Position numbers and translations under genes: made by a program. The notes beneath the pieces are model-generated. The model saw only the letters and a list, made by a program, of their open reading frames with translations. It ran no database searches and was not told the DNA's origin. Of a DNA stretch of 64,000 nucleotides, positions 26,091 through 39,479 are shown piece by piece (the first letter of the stretch is position 1; each line of letters starts with the position of its first letter). Source of the stretch: Spirodela intermedia (Eukaryota; Streptophyta; Magnoliopsida; Alismatales; Araceae); assembly GCA_902729315.2 (NCBI GenBank), contig LR746281.1, positions 3,284,501 to 3,348,500 on the forward strand. The letters run 5' to 3'.

Positions 26091-29000
26091 ATGGGTTCCT
26101 CGGAGGGAGGAGCTGGAGACGGGGGCGTGGGGACGGAGTGCACCGTCGGGACCATCGTATGGGTGCGGCGGCGGAATGGCTCTTGGTGGCCTGGGAGGAT
26201 TCTGGGGCAGCACGAGCTGTCCGCGTCGCACCTTATGTCTCCGAGATCTGGGACTCCAGTCAAGCTCCTTGGAAGGGAAGATGCCAGCGTGTAAGTCTTT
26301 AACCCTCCTGCCACTTTTGCTAGCCCATGCCAGTCTATTTTTCTTTCTTTCACATGCCCTCCTCTGCTGGAAGTCGTGGCTGGATTCTCAGCACTAGCGG
26401 AAGATATCTTACTTCCTTGTAGTTTATCTATATCATTCTTATCTCTGTTTAATTAATTTCGTTGTATATTTTACAAGGGCCGCTTTGGCACGAGCAGGGT
26501 GGGCTGTGCCGGAAGTTTTTTGATTTGACCATTCTTTTAGTAATTAGTAGCGCCGGAGTAGGATTCTGTTATAGTGTCAATGGTGTTACTATATGTGATA
26601 ATGTTCATCACACAACAGGCATCTAGGACTTTTCTGTAGCGCCGCAGGATGGATTTTAACTCGCATGCAGAGAGTTACTATAACTTGTTGGCTTCCTGAA
26701 ACTGTTGTCATCAGGCTTGGTTTAAAATCATGTGGTACTGCCTTTGAATATGAGAGTTTTCCGAAGTTCTTCCAACAAGTCAGAGATGTGAATACTTTCT
26801 CATATCTGATATTTGCGATGCTTCTGATGGATGCCGTACTTTTGCTCGAGAGGCTGATATGAACATGATGTGTAGTTCTTTAATGTTGAAACTTGTCTAC
26901 CTATTCCTATGAGGAACAAGCTTTGAATCGTAATCAGAGGTAACAAGGTGTTCAGTATCTAGAATTTACAGAAGGCACATGATTTTTTTTTTTGCTGTTG
27001 TGGAGTTTGAAAAGATCCCCTAGCAAGAAGAATTTAGGAGGTTATATAGGAGTCTCAAATTATTGATTTTGACATGGAGCGACGTAGAAGATATGTATAC
27101 ATTTCCTAAGCGTATGTACTTATTGGCGTTTCTCTTTTGTCATGCTACTATCATAGTGTTGTTTTTGTTGATGGTGATGCCAGATAAGCTTTAAGGACCC
27201 AATGGTTATCTTGAATCACCTAGGAGACTGAGAATTTTTTTTACTTTTTTACACTGTCGAGAAACACAATTTTTTGAGAAATGTCGGAGGTAGATATTTC
27301 ATTTGATGCTGTGGATTGCCAACTGAAAATGAAGAATGGCCGTTTCCACTCTTCTATTGGAAGAAAAAATCGTGTCAAATGATGTTCTCATCAATACCAC
27401 AAAATGCTAGATTTCCTCTTTACTCCAAGTTGAAAATTGCCCCATTTAATTCTTCATCAAATTATTTACCTCGTATTCCCAGGAACTTTATCATCCTGCA
27501 TTCTTTTTGTGTAACTGTGAAACTTGATGCCAAGTGAATGGGATGTCTTAAGTCTTTGCCAAATCCACGGATGCTTTTGTGGATGAAGCCAACCCATCAA
27601 TAGTTGGATAAGGTTTCTATTGATAAGACTTCTGTTGGTGCTGATGATAAGGTGTATAAAATTTGTCTTATCGGTCTGGTTCTTCTAGTCTTTTTCTTCA
27701 ACCTCTCATTCCCTTGTTTCTTCTTCGTTATTTTGTCTTTTTCTGCAATCTATTCCACCCTTGTGGCGTAAAAGATAGAAAAAAAATTCACCCTAAATCA
27801 TGCTGAATCAAGTAGTCTGGCTTCCCACCGTTGGAGGCCATGGTGACTCAGACCTTTTCATGAATACTTTTTTCTCTGGTTCTGGTAAATCCTACTTTTC
27901 TCATATTATAATTTCCTGTTGCCAATCCCCTTAAAAAATGATCTGATTCGATTCATCCTCGACTGATCTGGCAAACCATGTTTTCCTAGTCATCACAGTG
28001 GGTATCTGATAGGTTCTATAACAAAAGAAAAACATGGTGGAGGTTTAGAAGAATCTCCAGAGGTCCTTGGAGATGTTAGATGCGTGCTAATTTCTTGTAA
28101 GTTGACTTATTGGTGTGGAAGATCAAATGATGACCATTTATGGAGGCATGTCTTGAAGGAACCAATATTGTAAATATGGTGTGTGGTAGTATTTGTGTCA
28201 GGTTTCTTTAAAGTGGTTTGTATCATGTATTTATTAGTGATGAGGATTATTCCAGTCGCATACGTGAGAGTTTAAAGTGGGATTATTAGTCGGGGGCTTA
28301 GAACACAGACTTGTACTTGATGGAGTTGATCCATGCCAGGGTTATTCAAGAGTTGGGATGATCTGTTTCGGCTCTTAGCCTTCTAAGAAACTTTGCTAGA
28401 TTATCATGCGAGATATGTTGTAAATCTCCTCCTCTCATACGCTCTAGAAAATTTATCTTTCTATCATTATGAAATCCCTTTGTATAGTTAAACCCCCTCT
28501 AAAATATTGTCTCTTGATTCACCCTTTGATGACTAAAAAAATTCAAATTTGGTCTTATTTTTTACTGTTCTCTTACGTCATCAAGCGTACGTCCAACTCA
28601 AGTTTTTTGAATTTTCTCTGTTTCTAATGTATTTGGGCTGTTAGGCCATGTTTCTTTCTGTAGTTTCTTAGTCAATGGCTCCTGGCATTGCTAGGTTCTA
28701 GATTGCATATGGAGATTTTGCAGCATACTACGAGATACTTTTCATCATATTGATCTAATTAGAGGTAGACGAGGAATTAATATTGTAGATTCTTTTTTTC
28801 TGTAGATGAGCATTGTGTTTGAATAGAAGTCGTGATTGGGCACAACATAACCTAGGATCATTCCGTGATTGGCATGTGGAGGATGTTCTTTCGATTTCCA
28901 AGTTTATAGTAGAAACGACTAAAGCAAAAAAGTTGCTATAAAAAGGAAAGAACTCAGAGAGAATGTAGTATGCAAGTTTCTAAATCCATTTTTTATCAAG

Positions 29001-32000
29001 TTTTTCAAGCGTCCACGTCGATAATTATTAGTGGGGTAAACAGCAATGAAAACAGGTGAACCATCTCAACAGTTTTTGAAGTACATTGATTATTACGAGT
29101 TGTTCTCTTCCTCAAAAGACTAAATCGTTCTCATCAGAACAGCAGAGCCCAGAAGGCATGGTGTTCGGTATGCTATTATTTATGTCTTACGATTTCGTCT
29201 TACACTTATGAATCTTGGTGTTCATAAGTATGCCAAAAGTTGAACTGAATAGTTCCTTGGGTAAGTTCAGTTAGAAGTTAGCCAGTGCTGAAATCTGGCT
29301 AATTTAAGTAGAACCCTGGAGGTATCTTGCTAGTTGATGAAGTTGCTATAGTATGTCACTGAGCTACCTAAACTGAAAAACCAGTATTTCTTTTTCAAAT
29401 TTTGGCCTCTTTATTGTGCCTGTTTTCTTTGTTCTCTTTGTGCTGTGTTCTGACACATTTTCGAGATTGCGATAGTAATTTGATAATCCATGCAATTTAT
29501 CCAATCCCCTTGTTTTTATGCTATCATTGTTGACAGTATTTGGTGAATTTAAATGTTGATATTATGATTTTTTTTGACAATGATGATCCTCCAGAGATTG
29601 GTATAATTTAGAGAAGTCGAAGCGTGTAAAGGCTTTTCGGTGTGGAGAATTTGATGCTTGCATCGAAAGGGCTGAAGCTTCCCTAGGGGGTCCCATACGG
29701 AAGAGGGAGAAATATGCACGTAGAGAAGATGCTATTCTTCATGCCTTGGAACTTGAGAAGCGACAACTTGAGCTGCAACAACCCAACAACCTGAGCCATA
29801 AGCATTCTGGCGTTTTGAAGAAAGAGCTGAGTAGCCCACCATCATTTGGATTACACAAAGTAAGTGATGAATGTGCAAGTCACGGTAAATCTGTTAATGT
29901 TAAGCCAAAGTTACATTCGAGGATATCCGCTGAGGAAGTTGGTGGAAGCAGCCCCTTACATGCTCTGAGGAACAAAAATAGTACGCAATTAAACTGGGAG
30001 GATGAGAACTCTGGGACCATGCCCCGAATGAGAGGTCTGCAAGATTTTGGCCTTCCTATCGCTCCATCAAAAAGGAAGACCTCTAGCTCTGTTGCATGTG
30101 AAAGAACTAAACATTCTTTCTCTGACGATCATGTTGATATTCATCCTGATTCCATGCATGGCATGGGTACTGCAAATAGTGCTGGTAATGGAAAAAGTTC
30201 ATTGGCAGTCAAAAGGAAGCGATCTCAAGGTGGTCTGACTGAAGAATCTCTTATTAAAAGACGCGATAGACGTCGTCCACTTGTTCAAGTACTGAAGAGC
30301 AGTGCTAAATTACCGGTACCACAATCTTCAGATTCAAACTGTGAACTGGCGTCTGCTGCAGCGAAACAGAAAGAACACATTGGAGATATTTGCCATGATA
30401 AAAGGAGTCGACCCATCTATATGCCTGATGATTCCAGCGATTGCTTGAACCCCACTGGAAATTCTTCTGATCAGATGCGAATTTCATTGGCCCAGTACGC
30501 ATATGGTAATGGTCTTCATCTGCCTGGTTCATCGTCACTAGAAGGCACATCGTCTGGATTGATTGGAGAAGATGACACTGGTTCCTCAGAGAGGGATTGT
30601 GGAGATGTTAACATGGAGGAAGAAGATTTTTTACTGCAAGGTTTGGCGATTGTGGTTCATCTTTCTTCGAATTAAGCCTGCGTTTCTTACTTGAAATTTA
30701 GTTCTGCCTGGACCTTTTCTGCATGATCACTTTAATGGCCTTGTCCTCATAGACCATAGCTTCTGTAGTGTAGAGAAAATTTTCATTGTTTCCCGTCAGA
30801 CCTGTATTCACTATTTACAATCCTGGAAAACTGCTGTTTTTTCTTTTTTGTGTACGGTGTTATAATTAGTTCATGAAGTTATCTTGTGTTTACTGACCTT
30901 AGAATATTATTGATTACTCTGTCAAGCAAATGTTTCGTATTCATTACTTTCTGGTTGCCTGACTTCTAGAAGATCGAATTAATGCAAATTATGACGAATA
31001 CTGATTTTTAAAGGTTGTGTTTGTTTCACATTATTATAGAAAAAAATAAATCCCCATCGAAGTTATAACATCAATAATAAATACCGTACCATCTAATTAT
31101 TCAACAAAATAGAAGTGATGTTTAAAGTAGTGCGTTCCTCTCTCTTTTACTTTTTTACATTTCATTAAGTAACTTTTATTGGTTTGTAGAAATATCCAAC
31201 AAGGCTTTATTTCCATTGGTTGAATAGTTTGATAATCGATTTCTTTTCTAACACTCCTAGAAATTGTGTTGATTTGTTGGATGCCATAGATTAAATTTAC
31301 TTTCTTGGTCTCTGGTGTTCCTTTTGCTAATTTAGGCTGCCAGATGGGGTTTCAAAGAAGCGTAAGGGTGGTGATCCAAAAAATTATAACGTGCTTGGGA
31401 GATGTTTGGTCACCCTTAGGCTTATCTTCTCCAGTAGTTTCTAATTCACACTTAGGCTTATGTTTGTCTACCTGTCTGTCCTTGTTGGTTTCTTCTCCGT
31501 CATAATAAAAATATTGGGACGATCCATGGGTTGGGTGGGGGGCGCTACCCTTTGCGCATCTGTAACGCAATTTGGATACTATTTTTTTTTCCTGAGAAAA
31601 AGCTGTTTACAAAAGTACATTTTTATACTCGTGAGTACATCCTTCAGTTAATGATTTGGAATCAGTTTGAGATCTAATTGATTTCTGTAGAATGTAGTTT
31701 ACATAGTGTAGATTGAACCGAAGTTGGACTGTTCTCACTGTGTTAAATCGGATCAACTGTATACAATCTGATGCTTGAATCAACTAGTGTTACTATCAAG
31801 GGAGCAGTTTTGCAAGTTCTCTCGTAGGTTCATGTGGAAGAAACAGTTCATTGGCTAATAGCGTTGCTCTGTGCTAATCATGTGTATGCTTTATTTTGAA
31901 AAGTATGGTTCTGTTAAATTGATCATGAGACACGTTTGTTATCCTATTTTGAGCTGATCAAATTAGAGGAAAAATCTATTACTTTTAATACCTGGCAGTT

Positions 32001-33582
32001 CCTTATATGCTTTGGTTTGTTCATCTGGGCGTATCTATCAAACCCCAAGGCATTGAACTTGCTAGTTTAACTGCTTGTACGAGAGTTGAAGTGTTCATTC
32101 CAGCTTTTGCTGGTTCATGTGGTGATTGTTTTGATGTTCATGGCCTAATATCATTTTTTAGTGTACGGTGGTGATATTTTTTCTTCAAAATGGCTCTGAT
32201 AATATTTGAATGAACAGCCTATGATGTGCCTGAATCTTCATTGCCCGTTTTCAGATGATAAATTGCTCATTCCCGAAGCTGGAAGCTTTCTAGAGGATGA
32301 ACATATATTGGGCAAGATCGGCGACGGCTACGAGCCCTCAATCTCCGACGGCCGTCCCCATTCTCTCTCTAACGACGAGGGTGATGGCGCCGCCGCCGAT
32401 GTGGCGGGGGTCTCCAAGTGGCACATGAAGGGCAAACGCAACATCAGAAGCCTCTTGAAGAGGGGCGCAGAGGCCGCCTGCAATGGCCCACCGGACAGAA
32501 CGGCCTATGAGAAGAAGGCCGCGAGTTTTTCCAAAAAATCAAGGGAAGGGGTGCCCGGGCTTGGCCTCTACCACAGAGGCGATGAGGAGGAACTTGACTG
32601 CGCCGACGAGGACGAGCTCTCAGAGAAGGCTTTCGGCGGCCAGCTGCCGGGGTTCAGCCAGCGGAGCTACCAGTTCGGGCCGAAAGCCTTGGGCGCCAGT
32701 ATTACCCATGATTCTGATGTGGACTCTCAGGAGATGTTCCCACCCGGCTGGAGCTCATTCTGGGGGGAGCTAGACGAGTGCCCTGAGCTGCCTCTAGACC
32801 ATCACCATCACCAACATCATCATCCTCCGGGTGTCGAGTGGAAGATACCGTTGGTCGATGTGGATTTGAAGGTGCAGGCGACCTATCAGGGGGAGCGAGT
32901 CCCCCTGGTTTCTCTGATGAGCCGCCTGAACGGGAAGGCGATTATCGGGCACCCGGTGCTGATCGAGATATTGGAGGACGGTTCTACCGATCTGATGATT
33001 CCCAGTGGCAGCGTGGGGCTGGAGCAAGCTCTTGGTGCCGAGGAGAGCCCGTCGGCAGCGGCGCCCGTCTGGAGGACCGGCAGGAGGACAGCCATGCAGC
33101 GGGTTCCTCGCGCCCACCTGGCCCCCGCGGCTGCGGACGGTGAAGAGGCAGCCGATTTGGATGTCTACTCTGAGGGCTTGGGCCTGTTCAAGGAGCCACC
33201 TGCCGCTGCCGCCACCAGCACCCAGGGCAGTTCGATGAAGAAGGCGGCCAGCCACCGCCGCCCAGCTGCCGGGAAGTCGTCGTCACGCAAGAAGCTTCAG
33301 AAGAAGGCGATCAGCCTGTCCAGCCAGAAGACCAGAACCTTGTCCTCCATTGTGACTGAGCGGCGGCGCTCCGGCAAGAGCGCCGGGTCCAGACAAGGGC
33401 GGAAGGAGGCCGGCATTTTGGGTGGGCTGATCAAGCCCGGTGGCACAGTACCTCTGGTGACATGCGTCCCCATGAAGGTGGTCTTCAGCAGGATAATGGA
33501 GGCCGTCGGCCGGCCCCCGTCCTCTGGTCTGACCCGCCGGGGGCCGCCGACTGTGCCAGCTGAAAGGAGGCCATCATTGTAG
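26091..33582 (+). CDS. PWWP-domain nuclear protein, At1g51745-like
   Basis: Exons 26091-26290, 29595-30640 and 32255-33582 give 857 residues. Both junctions are phase-consistent (GT|A gives Val67; G|AT gives Asp). An N-terminal PWWP/Tudor-like domain (about 17-100) begins VGTIVWVRRRNGSWWPGRI and continues across the splice with DWYNLEKSKRVKAFRCGEF. Such domains read nucleosomes or methylated histones. Basic, nuclear-localisation-like stretches include AVKRKRSQGG and IKRRDRRRPLVQVL. A conserved C-terminal block (WKIPLVDVDLKVQATYQGERVP, MSRLNGKAIIGHP, VWRTGRRTAMQRVPR) identifies the plant At1g51745/At3g21295 family, whose function is not established in detail. A His-rich run (DHHHHQHHHPPG) lies just before this block. 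Exon 2 is AT-rich and exon 3 strongly GC-rich. Intron 1 is 3.3 kb, intron 2 1.6 kb. Confidence 0.9.
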
Positions 33583-34267
33583 CCGACAAGCATTCAGTCT
33601 CTACCCAGCTCCCTCGGTCAACGCCAGATAAAGCGGCCGGCCCGCCGGGCTGACGTGGCTGATCCAATGTGGCCAAATTCCCCGCTCATCAGCTCGACGG
33701 CCGCCTCTCTCACACCAAGTTTGATGCCACCACCGGGCAATGGTTGGTTGAAGCTGGCAGCACTGCGGCAGCCCTCGGTTCAGCCTGCCTCCTGTTGTTG
33801 AGCAGCAACGGCCCAGCCGAAGGAGCCGTCTCTGCCTGCCAGCCTGGCCTCTGGGGGAAGATGCCGGAGGACTGATCTGCTCTGCCATGGCATGAGGTTT
33901 CCATGATCAATCTGAACCGTGGGCGGATTTCAGGCGGCGCATGTACATGGATGAATGCACAATGGGAAATAATAAGAGCACACATACGTACACTCATCGC
34001 GTAATCTTGGCATCTCTACTCATCAATCAATAGCTCCAATCTACGCCCTGGAAATAAAAACTTTTGCAGGTCCTTGGAGCTTCCAAGGGGGGGGAATCTA
34101 TGATTTCTTCAGGAAATTGATCGAACCTCTGCAGCGTTTGTCTCCATAGGGAGAGTAAGTTGTCCCACTCACCTTCTTCAGTGAGTTTCTGACAACGTCC
34201 ATCGTCAAGGTTCCGTCTTTTGGGAGCCAAGGGATCTCTGAGCTCCTCCTGGGTTCAGATGGGCTCC

Positions 34268-34313
<46 letters not shown>

Positions 34314-34442
34314 TAAATCGTGTGCGGACTTAGCTGGTTCATCGGAAGCACGGCGTCTTGGCGGAAGTGGGGGAGGCTGGAACAGTTTCTCTCACATTTC
34401 TCTTCTGCTGATCTCGAGGAGCCGGAGAGGTTGTCCTCAAGC
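33583..34442. other. convergent 3' region between PWWP gene and PAGM
   Basis: Both neighbours end here, so the 860 bp should hold two 3' UTRs. The only notable structure is the GA microsatellite at 34275-34309. Open frames in this stretch are short and match nothing I recognise. Confidence 0.55.
34275..34309. repeat. (GA)n microsatellite
   Basis: GA run of about 17 units downstream of the PAGM stop codon, in its presumed 3' UTR. Confidence 0.95.
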
Positions 34443-34802
34443 TCAGAGGGAGCGGCCAACCTCGAGGGCCACGGCCCTCGCGAGGCCGTCGGCCGCCTCC
34501 TGCGTGGCCGCCTCGGCGTAGACCCGCACCACGTCTTCTGTCCCCGACGGCCGTATGAAGCACCTACCGTTCGGGTACTTGGCTGCACCAAAATCCGGGA
34601 CCAAGAAGACGCTTTTAGCGAGCGAGAGAGAGAGAGAGGGCAGAGGCAGGGATTATCTTTGATCTCTGCTGCTTACCAGTCTCCGCGTCAATGGCTTCCT
34701 GCAGGCCAGGTGGGTTGACGACCTGCGTCTCTGCGTTCGCAGTTGTGACGACGCTTCTATCGGCAACTTTCACCTGGGTGACGAGTGAGAAAGAATAAAG
34801 TG

Positions 34803-34844
<42 letters not shown>

Positions 34845-34982
34845 GGTCAGAGGGAGACAGAAGAGTAAGAATGGAGGTTAGGGGAAGAGAGTGAAAATGA
34901 TACGCAGAGAGAGAGAGAGAAATGGTCAGAGGGAAACAGAAGAGTAAGAATGGAGGTTAGGGGAAGAGAGTGAAAATGATAC

Positions 34983-35040
<58 letters not shown>

Positions 35041-37124
35041 ATTAGGAGTTCCCGCTGGATCGTAGTTGAGATCAAGGGTACCTTGAGCTGTCTGCTGGGG
35101 AGGTCCTGGTAGAGGGAGTTCCAGTCTTCGATTGACCATCCCTTGTGCCGCAGGATCGCCTCCACCAGAAGGAAACCGCTGAGCGCGTCTCCGACAGCCT
35201 GGTTGATCAACTGGCTGACTTCCCACAATCTCAAAGCCGCCTTTTGGCTCTCTGAGCCTGGGGATGTTCAAGAAATGCCCCCAGTTAGTCAGTCAGTCAA
35301 TCAGCCCAAGAACGCCGCAAATCCTCCTCAAGCTCTGTTCTTCAGGGTTTTTTTTCTAAATTTAGCAAAAATGAGGCGTTGACTAAAATGCTTCAAACCT
35401 GGATGATTAGTCGCAAGCTCGGCATTCAAGGGCTCCAGTTCCCTCAGAAACTTGTCCGAGAAGAGAACTGTTCCATGCCCATTCGCCTCGAAGTAGATCC
35501 CCACATCATACTCAGATGCCTTCTCATGGAGGTGCTTCACACCCGTGGGCGTGAACGCCACCTCCATGCCCATCCGCCTGAGGAACTCCGTCGAAGCTCC
35601 ATTGGCGTACGCTGTCTGCACCGCGCCCAGCCTCGCCCGGCCGGCAGGCTCGCCGCCCTCTTCGAGCTTCGCGAGCTGCTCCTTGATGAACAGAGAGAAG
35701 AGCGACAAGATCTTGTCCCCGTCGGTGAGATCGATCTTCCTTCCTTCTTCTCCTGTGATTCGGAAGTACACCAGCCTGTCTGCATCACCATCCAAGCTCG
35801 CGCACCTGCAACACAGGAGCACCCGTTGCAATCAGTCAGTCTCTCTCTCTCTCTCTCGGATCACTCCCTCTCTTTCTCTCTCTAGAAGGTGAGAGGGGGG
35901 GAGGAAGACGATGAGCCCGACCTTCTCCCAGCATCGCTGGTGCTGAAGCCGTGGGGAATGGCCTTCTCCTTCTGTACGAAGTCGGCGCCCACTCCATCAT
36001 TGAGGATTCCTTCCCCGTCCTTGCCCGAGTTTCTGACATGGACCGCGAGCCCTGCTGGCAGCAGCTTCATCAGCTCCCCGAGCTTCTCTCCGCCGACGCC
36101 GTTCGCTCCGTCCACCCAGACGCTCGGATCGTACGCGTTCCTCAGCGTTCCCTCGGGGGATAGGTCCATCAGGCGCCTGCGAGATCCAGGAAGGAGGATG
36201 ATGGAGAAGAAGCAGCGAAGGCGTCGCCACCCATCCAGACTGTTTTTCTCGACTCACCTGAAGGAATCGGAGAGCTGCCGGAAGTACTCGTCCTCCGACG
36301 CCCCCCGGCCTTCGTTCCTCCGGCGAACCATCCAATGGAGCTGCGGGGTGGTCAAGATCCCCATGTCGATCGCCACGGCGCCGACCACGGCGGCGATTCC
36401 CTGTTGCAGATAGGAAGGGATGAGCGCTATCAGGCGACGCTCGGCGAAGAAAGGGCGAAGGAGGTGAGGAATATCGGGGGGCTCCATACCTGTTTCGCAG
36501 CTTCAAGGAGGGCTTCCCCGCTCGGCCTGGTGTCCCTCCCCAGGAGGATCTCGGAGGGCCGTGCTACGCCGAAGGGGATCTTCTCCTCATCGACGAACTC
36601 GAACACAACCTGCGCTGGGAGGCAACCAACGGGGGCAATGGTTTTACAGGAAGGAGGTTCCTGTCGGAGGAAGGGGAAGAAGACAGGGGTGGTGGGGGGG
36701 CGGCCTCACCCTGACGAAGTCCTCGGCGGTGGGAGCGCCGGCGAGCGCGTCCGCGAAGGGCTCCCAGAGTTGCGTCATCATGCTCCCGCTCGGATCGGCG
36801 ACCTTGACGCCATTGTCGCCGACGGCGTTGTGGGAGGCGGTGATCATCAGGCCCACGGCGGCGCTGCCCATCTTCAGCGACCTTAGAGCCGCAAGAACCC
36901 CCGTCCGGAAGACCGTCGACGCCAGCGTCATCCCCTCCGCCCTGAACCCCGCCGTCCCGTACGACATCTTCACCCCTGCGACGAGATCCCCACGAAAGAA
37001 GACGCTCGATCAGCAAAGAAAGACGGACAGAGGATTCCGGCGCCAGGCTCGCCGGCGATCGCCTACCGGGAGGGAGGGGGAAGCCGGAGGCGCAGCGGAG
37101 GAGGATCGCGCGCTGCTGCTCCAT
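34443..37124 (-). CDS. PAGM: phosphoacetylglucosamine mutase
   Basis: Nine coding exons, in order: 37124-37067, 36975-36710, 36609-36490, 36400-36258, 36176-35922, 35805-35399, 35257-35082, 34773-34677 and 34582-34443. They give 553 residues, near the Arabidopsis protein (At5g18070, DRT101). It interconverts GlcNAc-6-phosphate and GlcNAc-1-phosphate (EC 5.4.2.3), supplying UDP-GlcNAc for glycosylation in the cytosol. Active-site phosphoserine loop TASHN has S67. The Mg2+ site DGDADR covers 286-291. The sugar-binding loop EANGHGT is at 387-393. The phosphate-binding loop RPSGTED is at 518-524. GRDTRPSGE (exon 3) and YGTAGFR (25-31) are also conserved. All four functional loops are intact. The exon 5 donor (AAG|GTCGGG) is slightly weak. 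Exons are GC-rich; intron 7 carries tandem and microsatellite repeats. Confidence 0.95.
34806..34840. repeat. (GA)n microsatellite in PAGM intron
   Basis: GA run directly before the tandem 79-bp repeat in the intron between exons 7 and 8. Confidence 0.95.
34841..35037. repeat. 79-bp tandem duplication plus GA tract in PAGM intron 7
   Basis: A unit starting AAATGGTCAGAGGGA and ending ATACGCAGAGAG occurs at 34841 and again from 34920 with one mismatch (GAGAC versus GAAAC). Each copy ends in a GA run, the second expanding to about 50 bp (34986-35037). Confidence 0.95.
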
Positions 37125-37478
37125 GACGGCTTCGTTTCCTTCTACGCCCGCTCGTTCAATTTAAAGGATGTGGCTCACCAGATCTCGAGAACGGTACGCT
37201 GATCGACCTGATTTCCTGCATATCACAGAGATTATCAAACACGAGTCATCCACTCCGTAAGAACGCGGTAAGAATCTCTAGGTCAACGCCAGGTTTCTAC
37301 CCCCCAAATCATCTCTCTCTCTCTCTTTGTTACAACCTGTAGGAAGAGGAAGGGGGATGAGGGATGGAGTTCCTCTATCTTGATGTACAGAGGAGAGGAG
37401 CAGCAGAAGAAACTACCTTACATAAGGTGAGAACCCTACATAATGATTCTGAGAATGCCTTTAGGTTACATCTTAATA

Positions 37479-37522
<44 letters not shown>

Positions 37523-38600
37523 ATATTTGCTGCAACGTTTTAATTTCTACAACTATCAATGCTAGATTCATCTTTTTATGTTATCAGGCTCACTATTATT
37601 CAATTCCGACCTACATTCTTTGGGAGATATTTTATAGTTTGATGATTATTTGACTATATATGAGTTTTATAATTATTGACTGGTTATTATTCTGGAAATA
37701 TAAAAAAAATAAGCCACTTGTATGAGGTACATTGTCTCAAACTATGTAACCCCTTGGCTTGGCCTCAAGACCTCATATGAGCAATCTCTCCATACTTTGA
37801 CTTACATAGTCTTTTCTTTGAATGTCGCTCTTAACAACAATTTTGCATTGTAGTTTGTACAACTATTATACACTTACTCCCCAATTTATTTTTTATTTCG
37901 CCTTTCACATTCTTAATTTTTTTTATTTAATATTAAACAAGATTGAGTGTTCTTATCTTTTAGGTTATATCATCTAAAAAGAATTAACCATAACTTCCTT
38001 TCCTCCTCACACAACACTTTGTAGTATGCTTATTCAAGGGATTGAATATGTTTTATATTTAGAATGATAACTATTACCCAATATTTTACTTCCTCAAAAA
38101 GTATGTGACATGAATTAATTTCATATGATTCAGATGAATGACCATCTATATAAGACCACATGCAACACATGAAAAAAACTGAATTAAATCAAACATTCAA
38201 TTTTTTAATTGCCTTAAACCATGAATATAGAGTGTTAAATGGTTAAATTTAAAATATGAAACTTACTTTGTCCTTTGAACAAAAGTACTACAAAGAAAGT
38301 TAATTATAACTGATTCTTTTAAGACAAATAGAATCTAGAATGGGAGAATATTCAGCCATGACAATATTACAGAAAAAATAAAGGTGTCAAAAGAGCATTG
38401 TTAGTAACTATATCCAAAGAAAATACTAGATAAGTCAAAAATATAGAGAGAAAGATCATATGTTGTGTCAAGCTAAGCCAACAAACTGCACAACCTCAAA
38501 CAATGATATCTTAACTAGGTGACTCCATAAGTGTCGACATCTCTCAATTTCATGAGATATTATAAAACTCCAAATATTATTACAAGATATGTAAATAAAT
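37125..38600. other. PAGM upstream region and AT-rich spacer
   Basis: 37125-37300 should include the PAGM promoter and leader; a TTTAAA lies at about 37160. A CT microsatellite occupies 37482-37521. Beyond it the DNA becomes AT-rich, with no gene that I can support. Confidence 0.5.
37482..37521. repeat. (CT)n microsatellite
   Basis: CT run of about 20 units marking the change from GC-rich gene space to AT-rich repeat DNA. Confidence 0.95.
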
Positions 38601-39479
38601 AATCAGAATGAAACATCTAGACTTTAGTCAAGCATAATATTAAATGTCACCTCTCAACTATACTTTGGGTGCCCAAATATATGACCTAGTATTTGTTCCT
38701 CTTTCACATCATATCACCCTTTATTAAGTAGAGATAAATTGATTGTAATCGATGCCAATCAAGTCACTATTGTTAGCAATGATTTTATCAAGTTAAACAA
38801 TCAATGATCCTTGCTTTGGTACTTTATGTTCCTTCTCTTCACATTTACTTTCCGTAAATTCAATCATAAGACAACAAATTACTAAGTAACTTTCTTTCTT
38901 AATTATTGTGTACATTAAGGCTTTGAAGACAAAACAAATAATTAAGAGTGGACGTACTTTATCTTCTCTAACTTGAAGGAAGAATAATACTACAATCATG
39001 ATCCACTCAAGGAATAGACCAAACATGACAAGAGATCCATGTGTGACATTCTTAAGGTTATCTATCTTTTAAAACAATTAACACTTTGTTAGCTATGATA
39101 TTTAAATCGATTAACATTAATTCTCTATATTATTAAAATTTTCAATTTACAAATAATGTTGTGTTCTTTTTCCTCTTGAAATTGAAAGTAATTATTATCA
39201 TCTCTATGGATAGATATCATTCTCATTGGTTTTATTGGTGACTTTACCTACACTTAGTTATATCTAATATGATCTAAAGATAAAATACTGAGAGTAATTC
39301 CCATCTTTTACAATGTGCTTGTCATCTAGTTTCATAATTGGGTGAAAACCTTTCTTTCAAAAAATAATACAAAAAAATGAAATAAAAAATTAGCATTTTT
39401 ATGAAAAATGAATGAATCATCTTTTATATCTTAACAAAAACGGTATAATTGAAAGAAAAAATCAACATCTTTTAAAAAT

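Noticed and set aside
25572-26231. 219-codon Pro/Ser-rich minus-strand frame
   Set aside because: Produced by purine-rich low-complexity DNA upstream of and overlapping the PWWP start; no motif or homologue recognised.
31336-31405. Possible extra PWWP exon reading LPDGVSKKRKGGDPKNYN
   Set aside because: The basic peptide looks attractive, but the acceptor needs phase 2 while exon 2 ends in phase 1, and no matching donor follows. Exon 2 joins directly to 32255 in frame.
35889-36413. 174-codon plus-strand frame over PAGM
   Set aside because: Antisense shadow of PAGM exons 4 and 5, which carry the conserved mutase motifs.
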